The notes beneath the pieces were generated by a model. The model searched no databases, was not told where the DNA came from, and saw nothing but the letters and a program-made list of their open reading frames with translations. From the NCBI RefSeq assembly GCF_016482785.1, contig NZ_JAEMXM010000006.1, positions 102,552-166,551 of the forward strand: 64,000 bases of DNA, in the 5' to 3' direction. The translations under genes were made by a program, and so were the position numbers. Shown here in pieces: positions 1 through 8,695 of this stretch. Positions within the stretch are counted from its first letter, which is position 1. Every line of letters starts with the position of its first letter. Source of the DNA: Paenibacillus alkalitolerans (GTDB lineage Bacteria > Bacillota > Bacilli > Paenibacillales > YIM-B00363).

Positions 1-565
1 GAATATGAATGGAGTGCCGCATAGCAAGCGACAAATTGTCCTCTTGATCGTGCAGCATCGATTCGCACACATTGCACCAATGGCTGAAATCGGCTGTGAT
101 ATGCAGCTCCGGCAAATCGCGAAGCAACCGGGCCGTTGCCCATGGAGTGCAGGTGGCCCTGCCCCGATGCGTTTCGTGCGCAAGGGGGATTCCCGCCTGC
201 CTCTCAAGACGGACGGCATGACTGAAGAAGTTCAATTGCTCCTCATATGGCATAGAGTCTTTGGCGCTGTGCGAGTTGATCATCAACGGACGGAAGGACG
301 CCGCTCTTTCCAGTTGAGTTTCAAGCGAAGCGATATGAGCCTCGGCGGAATCCGGGTAAGGCTTCTCATTGTCCTCTTTGCCGGTGTATATATGCAATAT
401 AAGCTCCAGACCGTATTGATCCAGCAGCTCTCTGAAGCGATGTTCTTCTTCCTTGGCCGGCATCGGCGTCTCCACTCCGTCATACCCGGCCTCCGCAATC
501 CGTTTCAGTTTCGTATCCCAATCTCCCTCCATCCCCCAAGCAGCTTTGAAAATTTTTATTTCCAT
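1..565 (-). CDS. Sugar phosphate isomerase/epimerase-type TIM-barrel protein (3' end outside window)
   Basis: Reading the minus strand from the ATG at 565-563 gives 188 codons without a stop, running off the left edge. The start MEIKIFKAAWGMEGDW and the later ETHRGRATCTPW and ADFSHWCNV stretches match the xylose-isomerase-like TIM-barrel family (IolE, MocC, tagatose/erythrulose epimerases); H and E/D residues of the metal centre are visible in HETHRG and DFSHW. A Shine-Dalgarno AGGGGG lies about 9 nt upstream. It follows the AraC gene by 40 nt on the same strand, so it is probably co-transcribed with it. Family is fairly sure; substrate is unknown. The Rieske/oxygenase pair upstream makes an inositol- or rhizopine-like substrate possible. 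Confidence 0.82.
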   Translation of the reverse strand, partial: MEIKIFKAAWGMEGDWDTKLKRIAEAGYDGVETPMPAKEEEHRFRELLDQYGLELILHIYTGKEDNEKPYPDSAEAHIASLETQLERAASFRPLMINSHSAKDSMPYEEQLNFFSHAVRLERQAGIPLAHETHRGRATCTPWATARLLRDLPELHITADFSHWCNVCESMLHDQEDNLSLAMRHSIHI

Positions 566-605
566 GCTGCATATCCCCCTCACCAGGCAAGTGCCCGCCG
601 ACGTC

Positions 606-1418
606 CTAACTGTTTCTGCGAATCTCCGTCGGCGTTCTCCCCGAGAAATTTTTAATTAATCTGGATAGATGATAGACGCTTTTAAACCCGGTCCGTTCCG
701 CGATTTCTCCCAGCGAAAGCCCCGTACTTCTCAACAGCTCTTGGGCGTGATCCATCCTGACTTTCCACAAATAGCGCATAGGGGTAACGCCCTCTGCCTG
801 CCGAAACAAACGTATCAGATACTCTGGCGAAACGTTGGATAAAGCGGCTAACCGATCTAAATGCAAAGGTTGATCGTAGTTTTTATGAATTTCGTCCTTG
901 GTCCTGACGATGGACGGATGCTTCCCCTTCTCCAGATAGCCGTGCCGACTTTCCGATTGGTACAGCATGATAGCCGCGACCCCAAGCGTGCATCTCACGT
1001 CCTCCTGTATATTTTGGATGGAGCTGTGCGTTAACGATTGCAGCGAATCCGTGAGCCGGTTCATCGTGTCCGACAAAGGTATAAACCTCGGCAGCCGCTC
1101 CAGCATCGCCCGTTGTTCGGGAACGTTATCGTTCAATTGGATATGAACCCAGTGATGCCAAGTTTCGGATTTCTCGGAAAAGTAAAAGTCCTCGCGATGT
1201 CCGGGGTGCAGCAGCGCCACGTGGCCTGCCGGAACGAAATGCACCTCGTCGTCCACATGAATATGCACATGACCGGTATGAACAAGGACCAATTGCAAAT
1301 TCTGCTGAATGCGCGGACCCCATCGCCCGCCGGGAGGATATACCGTCGAACCGGCCGTTGCATCATCCACCATAGCCAGAAGATGGCTTTTGTCAATTCC
1401 GCGTTTGCTTCCCTGCAT
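606..1418 (-). CDS. AraC-family transcriptional regulator
   Basis: 270 residues. The N-terminal half looks like a cupin sensor (HTGHVHIHVDDEVHFVPAGH); the C-terminal ~100 residues are a double helix-turn-helix (RLAALSNVSPEYLIRLFRQ and GEIAERTGFKSVYHLSRLIK, ending RTPTEIRR), the standard AraC/XylS DNA-binding unit. Cupin-AraC proteins of this length usually activate sugar catabolism genes. It lies between a Rieske ferredoxin gene upstream and a TIM-barrel isomerase gene downstream, all on the minus strand, so it is the likely local regulator. The inducer cannot be read from the sequence. Confidence 0.88.
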   Translation of the reverse strand: MQGSKRGIDKSHLLAMVDDATAGSTVYPPGGRWGPRIQQNLQLVLVHTGHVHIHVDDEVHFVPAGHVALLHPGHREDFYFSEKSETWHHWVHIQLNDNVPEQRAMLERLPRFIPLSDTMNRLTDSLQSLTHSSIQNIQEDVRCTLGVAAIMLYQSESRHGYLEKGKHPSIVRTKDEIHKNYDQPLHLDRLAALSNVSPEYLIRLFRQAEGVTPMRYLWKVRMDHAQELLRSTGLSLGEIAERTGFKSVYHLSRLIKNFSGRTPTEIRRNS

Positions 1419-1466
1419 GCTGCCACCTCCGGTCTCGCAGGATAGTCATCGTTCAAAGCAAGGACT

Positions 1467-1787
1467 TTATCCGACGTTGATATATACTTTGCCCGCTTCG
1501 ATTTTAACGGGATATGTCTTCAGGCTCACGCACACCGGCGCCCGCTTGGCTTCCCCTGTCGTAATGTCGAACCGGCCGTTATGCTTCGGGCATTCGATCA
1601 GATTGCCCATCACCAGTCCGTCGGCCAAATGAACCTTCTCATGGGTGCAAAAACCGTCCGTTGCATAATACTCATTCTTCTCGGTGCGATAAATTGCAAA
1701 TGTTCGACCGCCGTAATCGAAGCGGATTACGTCTTCTTCGTCAATTTCGCCGGCTGCGCACGTTTCAATCCAACCTTCCAATGCCAT
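1467..1787 (-). CDS. Rieske [2Fe-2S] ferredoxin, MocE-like
   Basis: About 106 residues, the size of a single Rieske domain. The cluster ligands are clear: CTH near residue 47 and CPKH about 17 residues later, the C-x-H...C-x2-H pattern. Such small Rieske ferredoxins deliver electrons to oxygenases in the cytoplasm. I place the start at the ATG at 1787 because GGGGGTG lies 6 nt upstream; a GTG at 1796 is possible. The gene immediately upstream encodes a histidine-box membrane oxygenase, the same pairing as MocE with MocD in rhizopine degradation. No ferredoxin reductase gene is visible nearby, so the electron source is unknown. Confidence 0.9.
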   Translation of the reverse strand: MALEGWIETCAAGEIDEEDVIRFDYGGRTFAIYRTEKNEYYATDGFCTHEKVHLADGLVMGNLIECPKHNGRFDITTGEAKRAPVCVSLKTYPVKIEAGKVYINVG

Positions 1788-1874
1788 GGTTCTCACCCCC
1801 CACAGTAAGAGTTTTGTACCAAGTTATTTGGGTAATCGATTAATCTAATTGCAAAAATAATACCACAAAAAAAG

Positions 1875-2978
1875 TTAAGCGGTTACATTTATGCCGTCAA
1901 CGCTGCGTTCCGGGGCGGCCGGGCCAACCCGGTACGGCCTCGCGGTGCTTGGCAGCGGGCGAACAATCGCATAGGACGGGTCGTCCTTCTGCTTCCGCAG
2001 AGCGCCGTACACTTCCTTCAGAGCCGACCAAAGACTCGGATTCGCCGCGGGGCAATCGGACTTCACCTCTTCGTGCAGCTGCGGCAGCGCGTGATACGGC
2101 ACCATTGGGAACATATGATGTTCTACGTGGTAGTTCATATTCCAATACAGAAATCTAAGAACCGGATTCATGTAAATCGTGCGCGAATTCAAACGGTGAT
2201 CCAGAACGTCCTCTTTCAGCCCCAAATGCTGCGTCATGCCGAAAAGCAAAACCACAATGAAGCCGTAGAAAGCAGGAAGAATGATAAACATTGCCGGCAA
2301 AATGCTTCCCGTATAAACGCAAGCGGCGATGACCGAAACGAAGATCAATAAATAAATTCGCGCTTCGCGAAATGTCTTGGCATGCTCGGACTCCGGAATA
2401 TATTCCTTCTCCTCGGCATCCAGCTTTCCGGCGCAATGAAGGGCGAAACGTACGATTTCGCGCGGTCCCCCGTACAGATGAAACAGCTCCATGAGGATAA
2501 TACGCCAAATCGGAGGGCGCTCGGCTACAATCTCGGGGTCCCGTCCGACGATAATCGTATCCGTATGGTGACGGGTATGGCTCCACCGCCATGGGGTCGC
2601 CGATCTCAACACCATGAAAGATGAAATTTGATAAATGACCTCATTCATCCACTGTGTCTTGAAAGCGGTCCCATGACCGCACTCATGCCAGCGCGAATCG
2701 GCAGGTGTTGCATATAAAATGCCGTACAGCGCAAAAGCCGGAATCGCCCACCATGTTCCCCAACTGTAATACGCGAGAATGCCTGCCGCAATAAGGGATC
2801 CGAACCAGATGAATGTATCCCGTATCGCGGGACCGTCTTTGCGCTTCATCAATTGCTTCAAGCGCTGCCTGGGAATCGGGCACGTATACCATTCTGCGGC
2901 GACCAGCCCTTTCTCCTGCGCCAGCTTGCCTTCCGGTCCCGTAAGACTGTAATCTCTTCTTCTATTGCTCTCCGCCAA
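1875..2978 (-). CDS. Fatty acid desaturase-family di-iron membrane oxygenase, MocD-like
   Basis: 367 residues. The three histidine boxes of the membrane di-iron family are present: HECGH (~residue 121), HTRHH (~155) and HVEHH (~304), with hydrophobic segments between them (for example around LIAAGILAYYSW and LLIFVSVIAACVYTG). I set the start at TTG 2978, because AGGAGGGG lies 6 nt upstream; the open frame continues to 3035 without a good ribosome site. The C-terminal box pattern and length fit the MocD/alkane hydroxylase-like branch better than lipid desaturases. It sits upstream of the Rieske gene, giving a plausible two-component oxygenase. The substrate (methylated polyol, lipid or other) is not known. 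Confidence 0.82.
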   Translation of the reverse strand: MAESNRRRDYSLTGPEGKLAQEKGLVAAEWYTCPIPRQRLKQLMKRKDGPAIRDTFIWFGSLIAAGILAYYSWGTWWAIPAFALYGILYATPADSRWHECGHGTAFKTQWMNEVIYQISSFMVLRSATPWRWSHTRHHTDTIIVGRDPEIVAERPPIWRIILMELFHLYGGPREIVRFALHCAGKLDAEEKEYIPESEHAKTFREARIYLLIFVSVIAACVYTGSILPAMFIILPAFYGFIVVLLFGMTQHLGLKEDVLDHRLNSRTIYMNPVLRFLYWNMNYHVEHHMFPMVPYHALPQLHEEVKSDCPAANPSLWSALKEVYGALRKQKDDPSYAIVRPLPSTARPYRVGPAAPERSVDGINVTA

Positions 2979-3241
2979 TTTGCATCCCCTCCTTTTTGCA
3001 TTGGAGAATACCCTTCTCGGCCGATTTGGGTTCACATTTATATCGTACCGATTTCCTTCTATATCGGCAATGACGGAGATTGAATGGTTTTTTGTCTGAA
3101 ATTGATATTTCCGTTATCTTGTTTCCCGATTCGGATAAAATCTTATAACGCCTTAATCCTGCACATGGCACGTCAAAAAAACGCAAAATCGATCAGGTGA
3201 AGTCACGTTTTTTTCTTTATAATTAGTGCCAGGGGGTTGAG

Positions 3242-4377
3242 ATGAAACATACCGAGCTCATTCATCAATCAATCTATTATATTGAGCACAATCTGTTCGA
3301 AGAGATCCGTTTAACGGATCTTGCAAGCAAGGCTCATCTTTCCATGTATCACTTCCACCGCATTTTCTTGGCAAATGTGGAGTGAATGCAATGGAATATA
3401 TACGAAAGCGCAAACTTACAAAAGCAAGTTACGATATCCTAACTTCACACAACGCAAAAATATTGGATATCGCACTGAAGTATGGCTTTTCTTCGGAAGA
3501 AGCGTTCATACGCGCATTCAAAAAACAATTCGGTGTTACTCCCGGGTCGTACCGTACAAATCGGCAAGTGATTGCACTTCAAGAAAGAGCGAATTTGATG
3601 AAACCGCCAACCAGACAGCTTTTCACCCGAATACATAGTAATTTCCTCCCTGTTAGTGATATTAACGCCTCTGTCGAGTGGTATACCGGTCAATTAGGAA
3701 TGAAGCTGATCAAACACTGGATACAAGGCGCCGACCTTATGTATAATAGCGGCAAAACAATGTTGACGTTAATTGAGAGCGATACATTCCGCCCCCTCCA
3801 TTTCATTGAATTCCTCTGTTCCAATCCGGAAAGAACAAGGAATGAAATGATACGAAAAGGACTGCCGGTGACTGAGCTAATTAACATTGGGACCACGCAA
3901 ACTTTTGATTTTTTTGACACGGATGGACATAGGTTCAGTGTTTGGAACAAAAGCGGGGAATCCAGTTCAAATCCATGCAGTGACCGGTTGCTCACTCGGA
4001 TTGACCGTAACTTATTGCCCGTGACCGATTTGCGGAGATCGATTTCTTGGTATGCGGACATTTTGGAATTCGAATTGCTTCACGATTGGGAGTCCGGCGC
4101 CGATCTTCGCCCGCCCGATGGAGAAACACTGCTTACTCTAATTGAGCAGCCGGACATGAAGCCATTGTATTTCAACGGTAGACCGAATCTCATCACCTGT
4201 TTCAACTTGCTGGTTCGGGATTTGGACTACTCCTATCAATTACTGCAACGAAAAGAAGTCGAAGTCACTCCTATTATTGACGAAGGGGTAATTCGAACTT
4301 TCCATTTTCTCGATCCGTACGGTCATCCTATTGGAGTATGTTACGAAAAAGAAAACTCGATCTACTATAATACTTGA
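3242..4377 (+). pseudogene. AraC-type regulator fused to two VOC domains, broken by a frameshift
   Basis: The ATG at 3242 has AGGGGG about 6 nt upstream and starts a typical AraC helix-turn-helix (LIHQSIYYIEHNLFEEIRL), but meets TGA at 3383-3385. The other frame, open from GTG 3382, continues the same domain (NAMEYIRKRKLTKASYDI, then IALKYGFSSEEAFIRAFKKQFG) and then two VOC/glyoxalase domains (~residues 80-180 and 200-325 of the second frame, ending LDPYGHPIGVCYEK). Restoring one G in the GTGGAGTG run at 3377-3384 joins both parts. It is therefore a one-base deletion or a sequencing error. A small VOC gene follows 13 nt later. It is divergent from the oxygenase gene. Confidence 0.85.
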
Positions 4378-4390
4378 AGGAGCAGCGATA

Positions 4391-4747
4391 ATGCCGACTG
4401 TTATTAATGGAAAATTTAGTATTCAATTATATGTGCGAGACCTGGAAAAAGCAGCGGATTGGTATTGCAAACATCTTGGTTTTACAATGGGACCTCATGA
4501 CTATAACGACTTTGTCGAGCTTCACCTGAACGGACGCCATGTGATGCATCTGTTGAAAGATACGAATGCCTCTCCGCTGCGGAAGCCGAGCTTCCATTTG
4601 GACACCGATGATATCCATAATGCCTATTTATCTTTGAAAGAGAAGGGTGTAACCGTGTCGGAGCTCGTTGAAAGATCCGATCATTCCGGGTTTCAATTCA
4701 CTGATGTTGAAGGTAATATGATCGGCATTTCTCATTTCCCAGGTTGA
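4391..4747 (+). CDS. VOC-family (glyoxalase/bleomycin resistance-like) protein
   Basis: 118 residues, one VOC domain: IQLYVRDLEKAADWYCKHLGF at the first strand and helix, HLDTDDIHNAYLSLKEKGV in the second half, and FTDVEGNMIGISHF at the end. The start is the ATG at 4391 with AAGGAG 8 nt upstream; it lies 13 nt after the AraC-VOC-VOC gene and is probably in its transcript. The first metal-ligand position carries Q rather than H, so catalysis as glyoxalase I is doubtful; ligand binding or sequestration is equally likely. Specific function unknown. Confidence 0.85.
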   Translation: MPTVINGKFSIQLYVRDLEKAADWYCKHLGFTMGPHDYNDFVELHLNGRHVMHLLKDTNASPLRKPSFHLDTDDIHNAYLSLKEKGVTVSELVERSDHSGFQFTDVEGNMIGISHFPG

Positions 4748-5156
4748 TCCCAATTCGCCATGAAACGCCCCTGCGGCCATCATCGGTTCCAGCACAACCG
4801 AAATCTTTCGGTTGCACACCTTTTATGCGCTGTTCAGACTCTCTTGCGTACATTATCCCCGCAACTCATCTAATGTTAAATTACTCCTAGCATGTAAAAG
4901 AAAGCGATAACCAGAGCGATAGCTGAACCAGGGGGATAGTGAGCGCAAGAGAGTTAGTACTAGGAGGGAGAGCTGGAGCCAGCTTAATTTGGAGAACATT
5001 CGGATATGACCTGCAAAGAGAAGTCAATTTATAGGCGTAGCCCGATGTGGCACGTTACCTGAACAATGGGTATAGTGCTCGCAAGGGGTTTGGAAAATGC
5101 TGTCATGGCGGGACGGGCCATCCTTGCGGATGGCCATTCCTCGATTACAAACATCT
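4748..5156. other. Gene-free stretch with two strong hairpins
   Basis: No convincing reading frame on either strand. Positions 4795-4814 form a perfect 9-bp inverted repeat (CAACCGAAA/TTTCGGTTG), a possible weak end signal for the VOC gene. Near 5118-5137 lies an 8-bp stem with a four-base loop (GGCCATCC, TTGC, GGATGGCC) just beyond the 3' end of the minus-strand ECF-VOC gene, without a T tract. Between them the sequence is purine-rich on the plus strand and has several short complementary blocks, as in a structured RNA or a decayed intron; I could not assign it to a family. Confidence 0.35.
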
Positions 5157-6146
5157 TCAGTTTTTATACCATTCAGCTATAGTAATTGTATTTCCGTCCG
5201 GGTCAACGACGTCAAAGTATTTGGAACACGGATAATTATCGTACCGCTCGCTCACTTGCACTCCTTCTTCAACCAGTTGCGCATAAAAAGCTTCAATATC
5301 ATCGGTCTTTAACTCAAACAGCGATGCAGGTACTCCATTTCGCGTAAAATGCAATGGAGTTCTCTCCGCCTCTTCATGCAAAAACACATTCGGACCTCCG
5401 TCACCTAATTGAATTATGGCATTGGCGCCGTTTGCGGAGCGGATCGGTTCACGAACCAATTTGCACCCTAAATGCTTTACATACCACTGAGCAGAAACAT
5501 CTACATTCCTAACCGGAAAGTTGATGCATGAAATACCGACGATTCTTTTAACTACTATTTGCTCAAACTCTTCGCCCAACTTCTGTCTGCTCATCGTCTG
5601 CTCCGCCAATTCGAACAACTCCTTTTGCAATTTATTTTTGGCCCTTCTGAGCCTGCTTTCCGCCGCACTAACGGTGACGTTCAGGAGCTTTGCTATTTCC
5701 TTCACGCTAAAGCCGCTGACGAAGTACATGATTGCGACAATCCGGTATTTTTCATACTGTGCAAGAGCCTCACGTACTTGCCGATCGCGTTCCCTCTGCA
5801 GCACTTCTTCCTCTGTTGTTTGTGTTTCATTCGAAAGATTGAGTCCGTATCCATCTTCAAGGTGCCGTGCCGTTTGCCGCCGATACTTCCTCCACCAGTC
5901 CTCAGTGGTGTTTCGAGCGATCGTCATGAGCCAACCGCCAAATTTGCCCGGCTCCTCTAACTTGATAAGATTGTACCATGCTTTGATGAATACCTCTTGT
6001 GCAACATCTTCAGCATCGCTTCGTTGACCTAGCCTACTAAGTGCAATCGCGTAGACGGCGTTCGAGTATTTACCGATTAAATATCTGAATGCATCCATAT
6101 CACCTCTCGCGGCTCTAAGAATGAGTTCCTTTTCGTCTGCAGCCAT
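5157..6146 (-). CDS. ECF sigma factor with C-terminal VOC domain
   Basis: 329 residues. Residues ~1-175 are a complete ECF sigma-70 factor: region 2 with DAEDVAQEVFIKAWYNL and region 4 with FSVKEIAKLLNVTVSAAESRLRRA. Residues ~200-329 are a VOC domain (INFPVRNVDVSAQWYVKHLG, then LKTDDIEAFYAQLVEEGV and VVDPDGNTITIAEW), joined by a short linker. The start has GAGGTG 4 nt upstream. No anti-sigma gene is adjacent. By analogy with ECF factors carrying a C-terminal SnoaL domain, the VOC domain may regulate the sigma part in cis; that is inference. The first VOC metal position is N, not H, suggesting binding rather than catalysis. Confidence 0.88.
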   Translation of the reverse strand: MAADEKELILRAARGDMDAFRYLIGKYSNAVYAIALSRLGQRSDAEDVAQEVFIKAWYNLIKLEEPGKFGGWLMTIARNTTEDWWRKYRRQTARHLEDGYGLNLSNETQTTEEEVLQRERDRQVREALAQYEKYRIVAIMYFVSGFSVKEIAKLLNVTVSAAESRLRRAKNKLQKELFELAEQTMSRQKLGEEFEQIVVKRIVGISCINFPVRNVDVSAQWYVKHLGCKLVREPIRSANGANAIIQLGDGGPNVFLHEEAERTPLHFTRNGVPASLFELKTDDIEAFYAQLVEEGVQVSERYDNYPCSKYFDVVDPDGNTITIAEWYKN

Positions 6147-6311
6147 ATTTCACCTCGTCGAAGTCATTCATAAAATAGACGTAATGCAACGCGATTTTCG
6201 GTCATGTCAATTGCATATGTTTTATAGGAATTAACTATCAAGACAATATGTATTATATATTTCAATAATTAACTCTCCACCTATACAATAGCTTAAAAAA
6301 GGAGAAATGTT

Positions 6312-6986
6312 ATGGACGTGTCCGTTAAGAAGCTGTTCGATGCCGTCGCAAGTGATTATGACCGGCAGAGGAAACAACTTATCCCTTGCTTTGAACAATT
6401 TTACGGAATGGCCTTATCGTTGGTGGAAAGCGACAGCCCTTGCCCGCAAATTCTTGATTTGGGGGCCGGTACAGGACTGTTTTCCGGCATGGTATTGCAA
6501 AAGTACCCAAACGCACATATGACACTGATTGATATTAGCGAAAAAATGTTGGAGGGAGCACGTCACAGATTTCGTGATTTAAACAATATCCAATACATCG
6601 TCGGCGACTATTCGGACTACACATATTCCCATCCATTTGACATCGTCATTTCGTCTTTATCCATCCATCATCTCACCCATCCGGCGAAAAAACAATTGTT
6701 TGCAAATGTATACCGGTTGCTGCGCGAAGGCGGTATTTTTGTAAATGCGGACCAAGTAGCGGGCAGCACTCCTCAAACCGATCATTATAATAGAAAACGT
6801 TGGTTAGAGTACATTAACGACAGCGATCTTCCTAAGGAAGCGATAAATGCATCTATTGAGAGAAGGAAGTTCGATATCAACGCCAAATTAGGAGAGCAAA
6901 TCAACTGGATGGAGCAAGCTGGGTTTAAAGATGTTGATTGTATGTATAAATATTTGGATTTCGCCGTTTTTTACGGCAGAAAGTGA
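6312..6986 (+). CDS. Class I SAM-dependent methyltransferase
   Basis: 224 residues. Motif I ILDLGAGTGLFSG (~48-60), motif II acidic residue in MTLIDISEKML (~74), GDYSDY (~98) and the post-motif FDIVISSLSIHHL (~108) give a complete Rossmann methyltransferase. AAGGAG sits about 8 nt before the ATG. It resembles the UbiE/Methyltransf_25-type proteins common in Bacilli; substrate cannot be predicted. It is divergent from the ECF-VOC gene (165 nt apart), so that sigma factor could act on this promoter, but I saw no clear motif. Confidence 0.85.
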   Translation: MDVSVKKLFDAVASDYDRQRKQLIPCFEQFYGMALSLVESDSPCPQILDLGAGTGLFSGMVLQKYPNAHMTLIDISEKMLEGARHRFRDLNNIQYIVGDYSDYTYSHPFDIVISSLSIHHLTHPAKKQLFANVYRLLREGGIFVNADQVAGSTPQTDHYNRKRWLEYINDSDLPKEAINASIERRKFDINAKLGEQINWMEQAGFKDVDCMYKYLDFAVFYGRK

Positions 6987-7065
6987 CTCTGAACTCTAAG
7001 AAAAATGTAGGATAATAACGCAACATGTCGAATAATCCATAAATCGTTAATTTTGGAGGTAAGAC

Positions 7066-7824
7066 ATGAGGCTGGCGGTTATTTCAGATACGCACGGAAA
7101 TGCAACGGCATTCGAAGCGGTAGTACGCGACATTAAAAATCAAAGCCCGGATGCGATCGTTTTTCTTGGAGATATCGTTATGCGGGGGCCGCAACCCGGC
7201 GAATGCATTAAATTAGTGAAGTCATTGCAGCCTCTCTCAGTCATAAGGGGGAACTATGATAACAGATTCACCAGATTCCCCAAACCCGGCTGGACGCCTA
7301 GCAATTATAAGCAAGAACTCGTTTTGCGCGCATTTGAGTATGATTGTGAAAGAATATCCAAGGAAGAGCAAGTTTGGCTTGCAAATTTACCGACGGAATT
7401 ATCTTGTAATTTCGAAGAAGTCCCCACGGAGATGTACCACGCAAGCCCAAACTCACTCGTAGATATTGTATATCCGTGGGCGACGCTTGATGAACTGGAT
7501 ACTTTACATAAGAATGAGCAAACAAAACTTGTTCTCTACGGCCATGTACACCATGCCCATGTGAGGCAAGGAAGAGGCCGGTTAGTCGTTAATTGCGGCA
7601 GCATTGGATTGCCGTTCGACGGAGATAACCGGGCCAGTTATGCAATTGTTGACTTCAATAAGAAAGATATAGCTGTTCAGTTAAGAAGAGTTTCTTATGA
7701 TATTGAAAAAGCTATAATCCGCGCAAAAGAGTGCAATATGCCCGATATTGACGCATTCGAGTATGCGCTTCGGAGGGCACGCTATCCTTATGATTCTGTG
7801 AAGCGAAGCCACTCGGCAACGTGA
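7066..7824 (+). CDS. Calcineurin-like metallophosphoesterase
   Basis: 252 residues. The binuclear-metal motifs appear in order: DTHGN (~8), GDIVMRGP (~36), GNYDNR (~62) and GHVHHAH (~162). This is the YfcE/MJ0936-like phosphodiesterase group, cytoplasmic, with no signal peptide. GGAGGT precedes the start by 7 nt. It follows the methyltransferase gene by 79 nt on the same strand and may be co-transcribed. The physiological substrate is unknown. Confidence 0.88.
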   Translation: MRLAVISDTHGNATAFEAVVRDIKNQSPDAIVFLGDIVMRGPQPGECIKLVKSLQPLSVIRGNYDNRFTRFPKPGWTPSNYKQELVLRAFEYDCERISKEEQVWLANLPTELSCNFEEVPTEMYHASPNSLVDIVYPWATLDELDTLHKNEQTKLVLYGHVHHAHVRQGRGRLVVNCGSIGLPFDGDNRASYAIVDFNKKDIAVQLRRVSYDIEKAIIRAKECNMPDIDAFEYALRRARYPYDSVKRSHSAT

Positions 7825-7889
7825 TCATCCGCTTCGCTCCCGCGGAGCCCCTCCCGAACTCCAACTTCCAGACAGCACCCATCGTATGA

Positions 7890-8678
7890 TTATTTACAAC
7901 TTGCTGGAAGTACCCAATAACGTTCATCGCGATGCATTACATCAACCGGCACTTCAAAAAAATCCGTCAACCTGTCTTTCGTTAGCATAGATTGGACCTC
8001 GCCCCGCGTGAAGACCTCTCCCCTTCTCAGTAACAGGGTATGACGGAAGATGGGCAGAATCTCCTCTGTGTGATGGGTTACATAGATTAAAGTTGGCGCA
8101 TTATGACTTTTTGCCAGGGTCTCGACTGACTCTAAAAGCTGCTCACGTGAGAATAGATCAAGTCCGTTGCAAGGCTCATCCAAAATAAGCAGTCTCGGCG
8201 AAGCCATTAGTGCCCTTGCAATCAGCAATTTTTGCTTTTCACCTTGGGAACAAGACTGATACGTTCTCCCCATTAGATGCAAGCAGCCTAACTGCTTCAT
8301 CCAAGACGCAGCTAACATCCAATCCGAATCGCTCGGTTTCTCGTATAATCCGATAGTAGCATATTTGCCGCTTACGACAATTTTTTCAGCATTATCATTC
8401 ATATATAGCTTCTCCTGCAAGGATAAGCTTACCCAACCGATCATAGTCCGTAACTCTCGCAAGTCCATGGTGCCGAAAGCCTGACCAAATACAGAGACCG
8501 AGCCTGAGCTCGGCCATATGTATCCATTGACTATATTTAGCAAGGTCGTTTTGCCTGAGCCATTCAGACCAAGAATAGCCCAATGCTCCCCTTTTCTCAC
8601 CGTCCAATTAATTTGTTTTAGGAGTTCACTCTCCCCTCTGCGATATGAGACTTGCTCCAGATTTATAACTTCCTCCAT
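7890..8678 (-). CDS. ylmA: ABC transporter-type ATPase, YlmA-like
   Basis: 262 residues, one nucleotide-binding domain. Walker A GLNGSGKT (~36), an unusual signature SCSQGEKQK in place of LSGGQ (~143), Walker B LLILDEP (~165) and the switch histidine in YVTHH (~199). B. subtilis YlmA, a lone ATPase without a cognate permease, is the closest family I recall; no membrane protein gene is adjacent here either. It starts 17 nt after the stop of leuA, on the same strand, so both are probably one operon. Role unknown. Confidence 0.8.
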   Translation of the reverse strand: MEEVINLEQVSYRRGESELLKQINWTVRKGEHWAILGLNGSGKTTLLNIVNGYIWPSSGSVSVFGQAFGTMDLRELRTMIGWVSLSLQEKLYMNDNAEKIVVSGKYATIGLYEKPSDSDWMLAASWMKQLGCLHLMGRTYQSCSQGEKQKLLIARALMASPRLLILDEPCNGLDLFSREQLLESVETLAKSHNAPTLIYVTHHTEEILPIFRHTLLLRRGEVFTRGEVQSMLTKDRLTDFFEVPVDVMHRDERYWVLPASCK

Positions 8679-8695
8679 TGTTTATTCCCACTTTC

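Noticed and set aside
5..655. Long plus-strand open frame opposite the isomerase
   Set aside because: The minus-strand frame carries clear TIM-barrel motifs and a ribosome site; the plus frame has no motif and is its shadow.
5110..5140. Rho-independent terminator for the ECF-VOC gene
   Set aside because: The stem is strong but no T tract follows on the minus strand.
3242..6146. Programmed frameshift as explanation of the AraC-VOC-VOC break
   Set aside because: No slippery heptamer or downstream stimulatory structure is seen at the break; a simple deletion or sequencing error is more likely.
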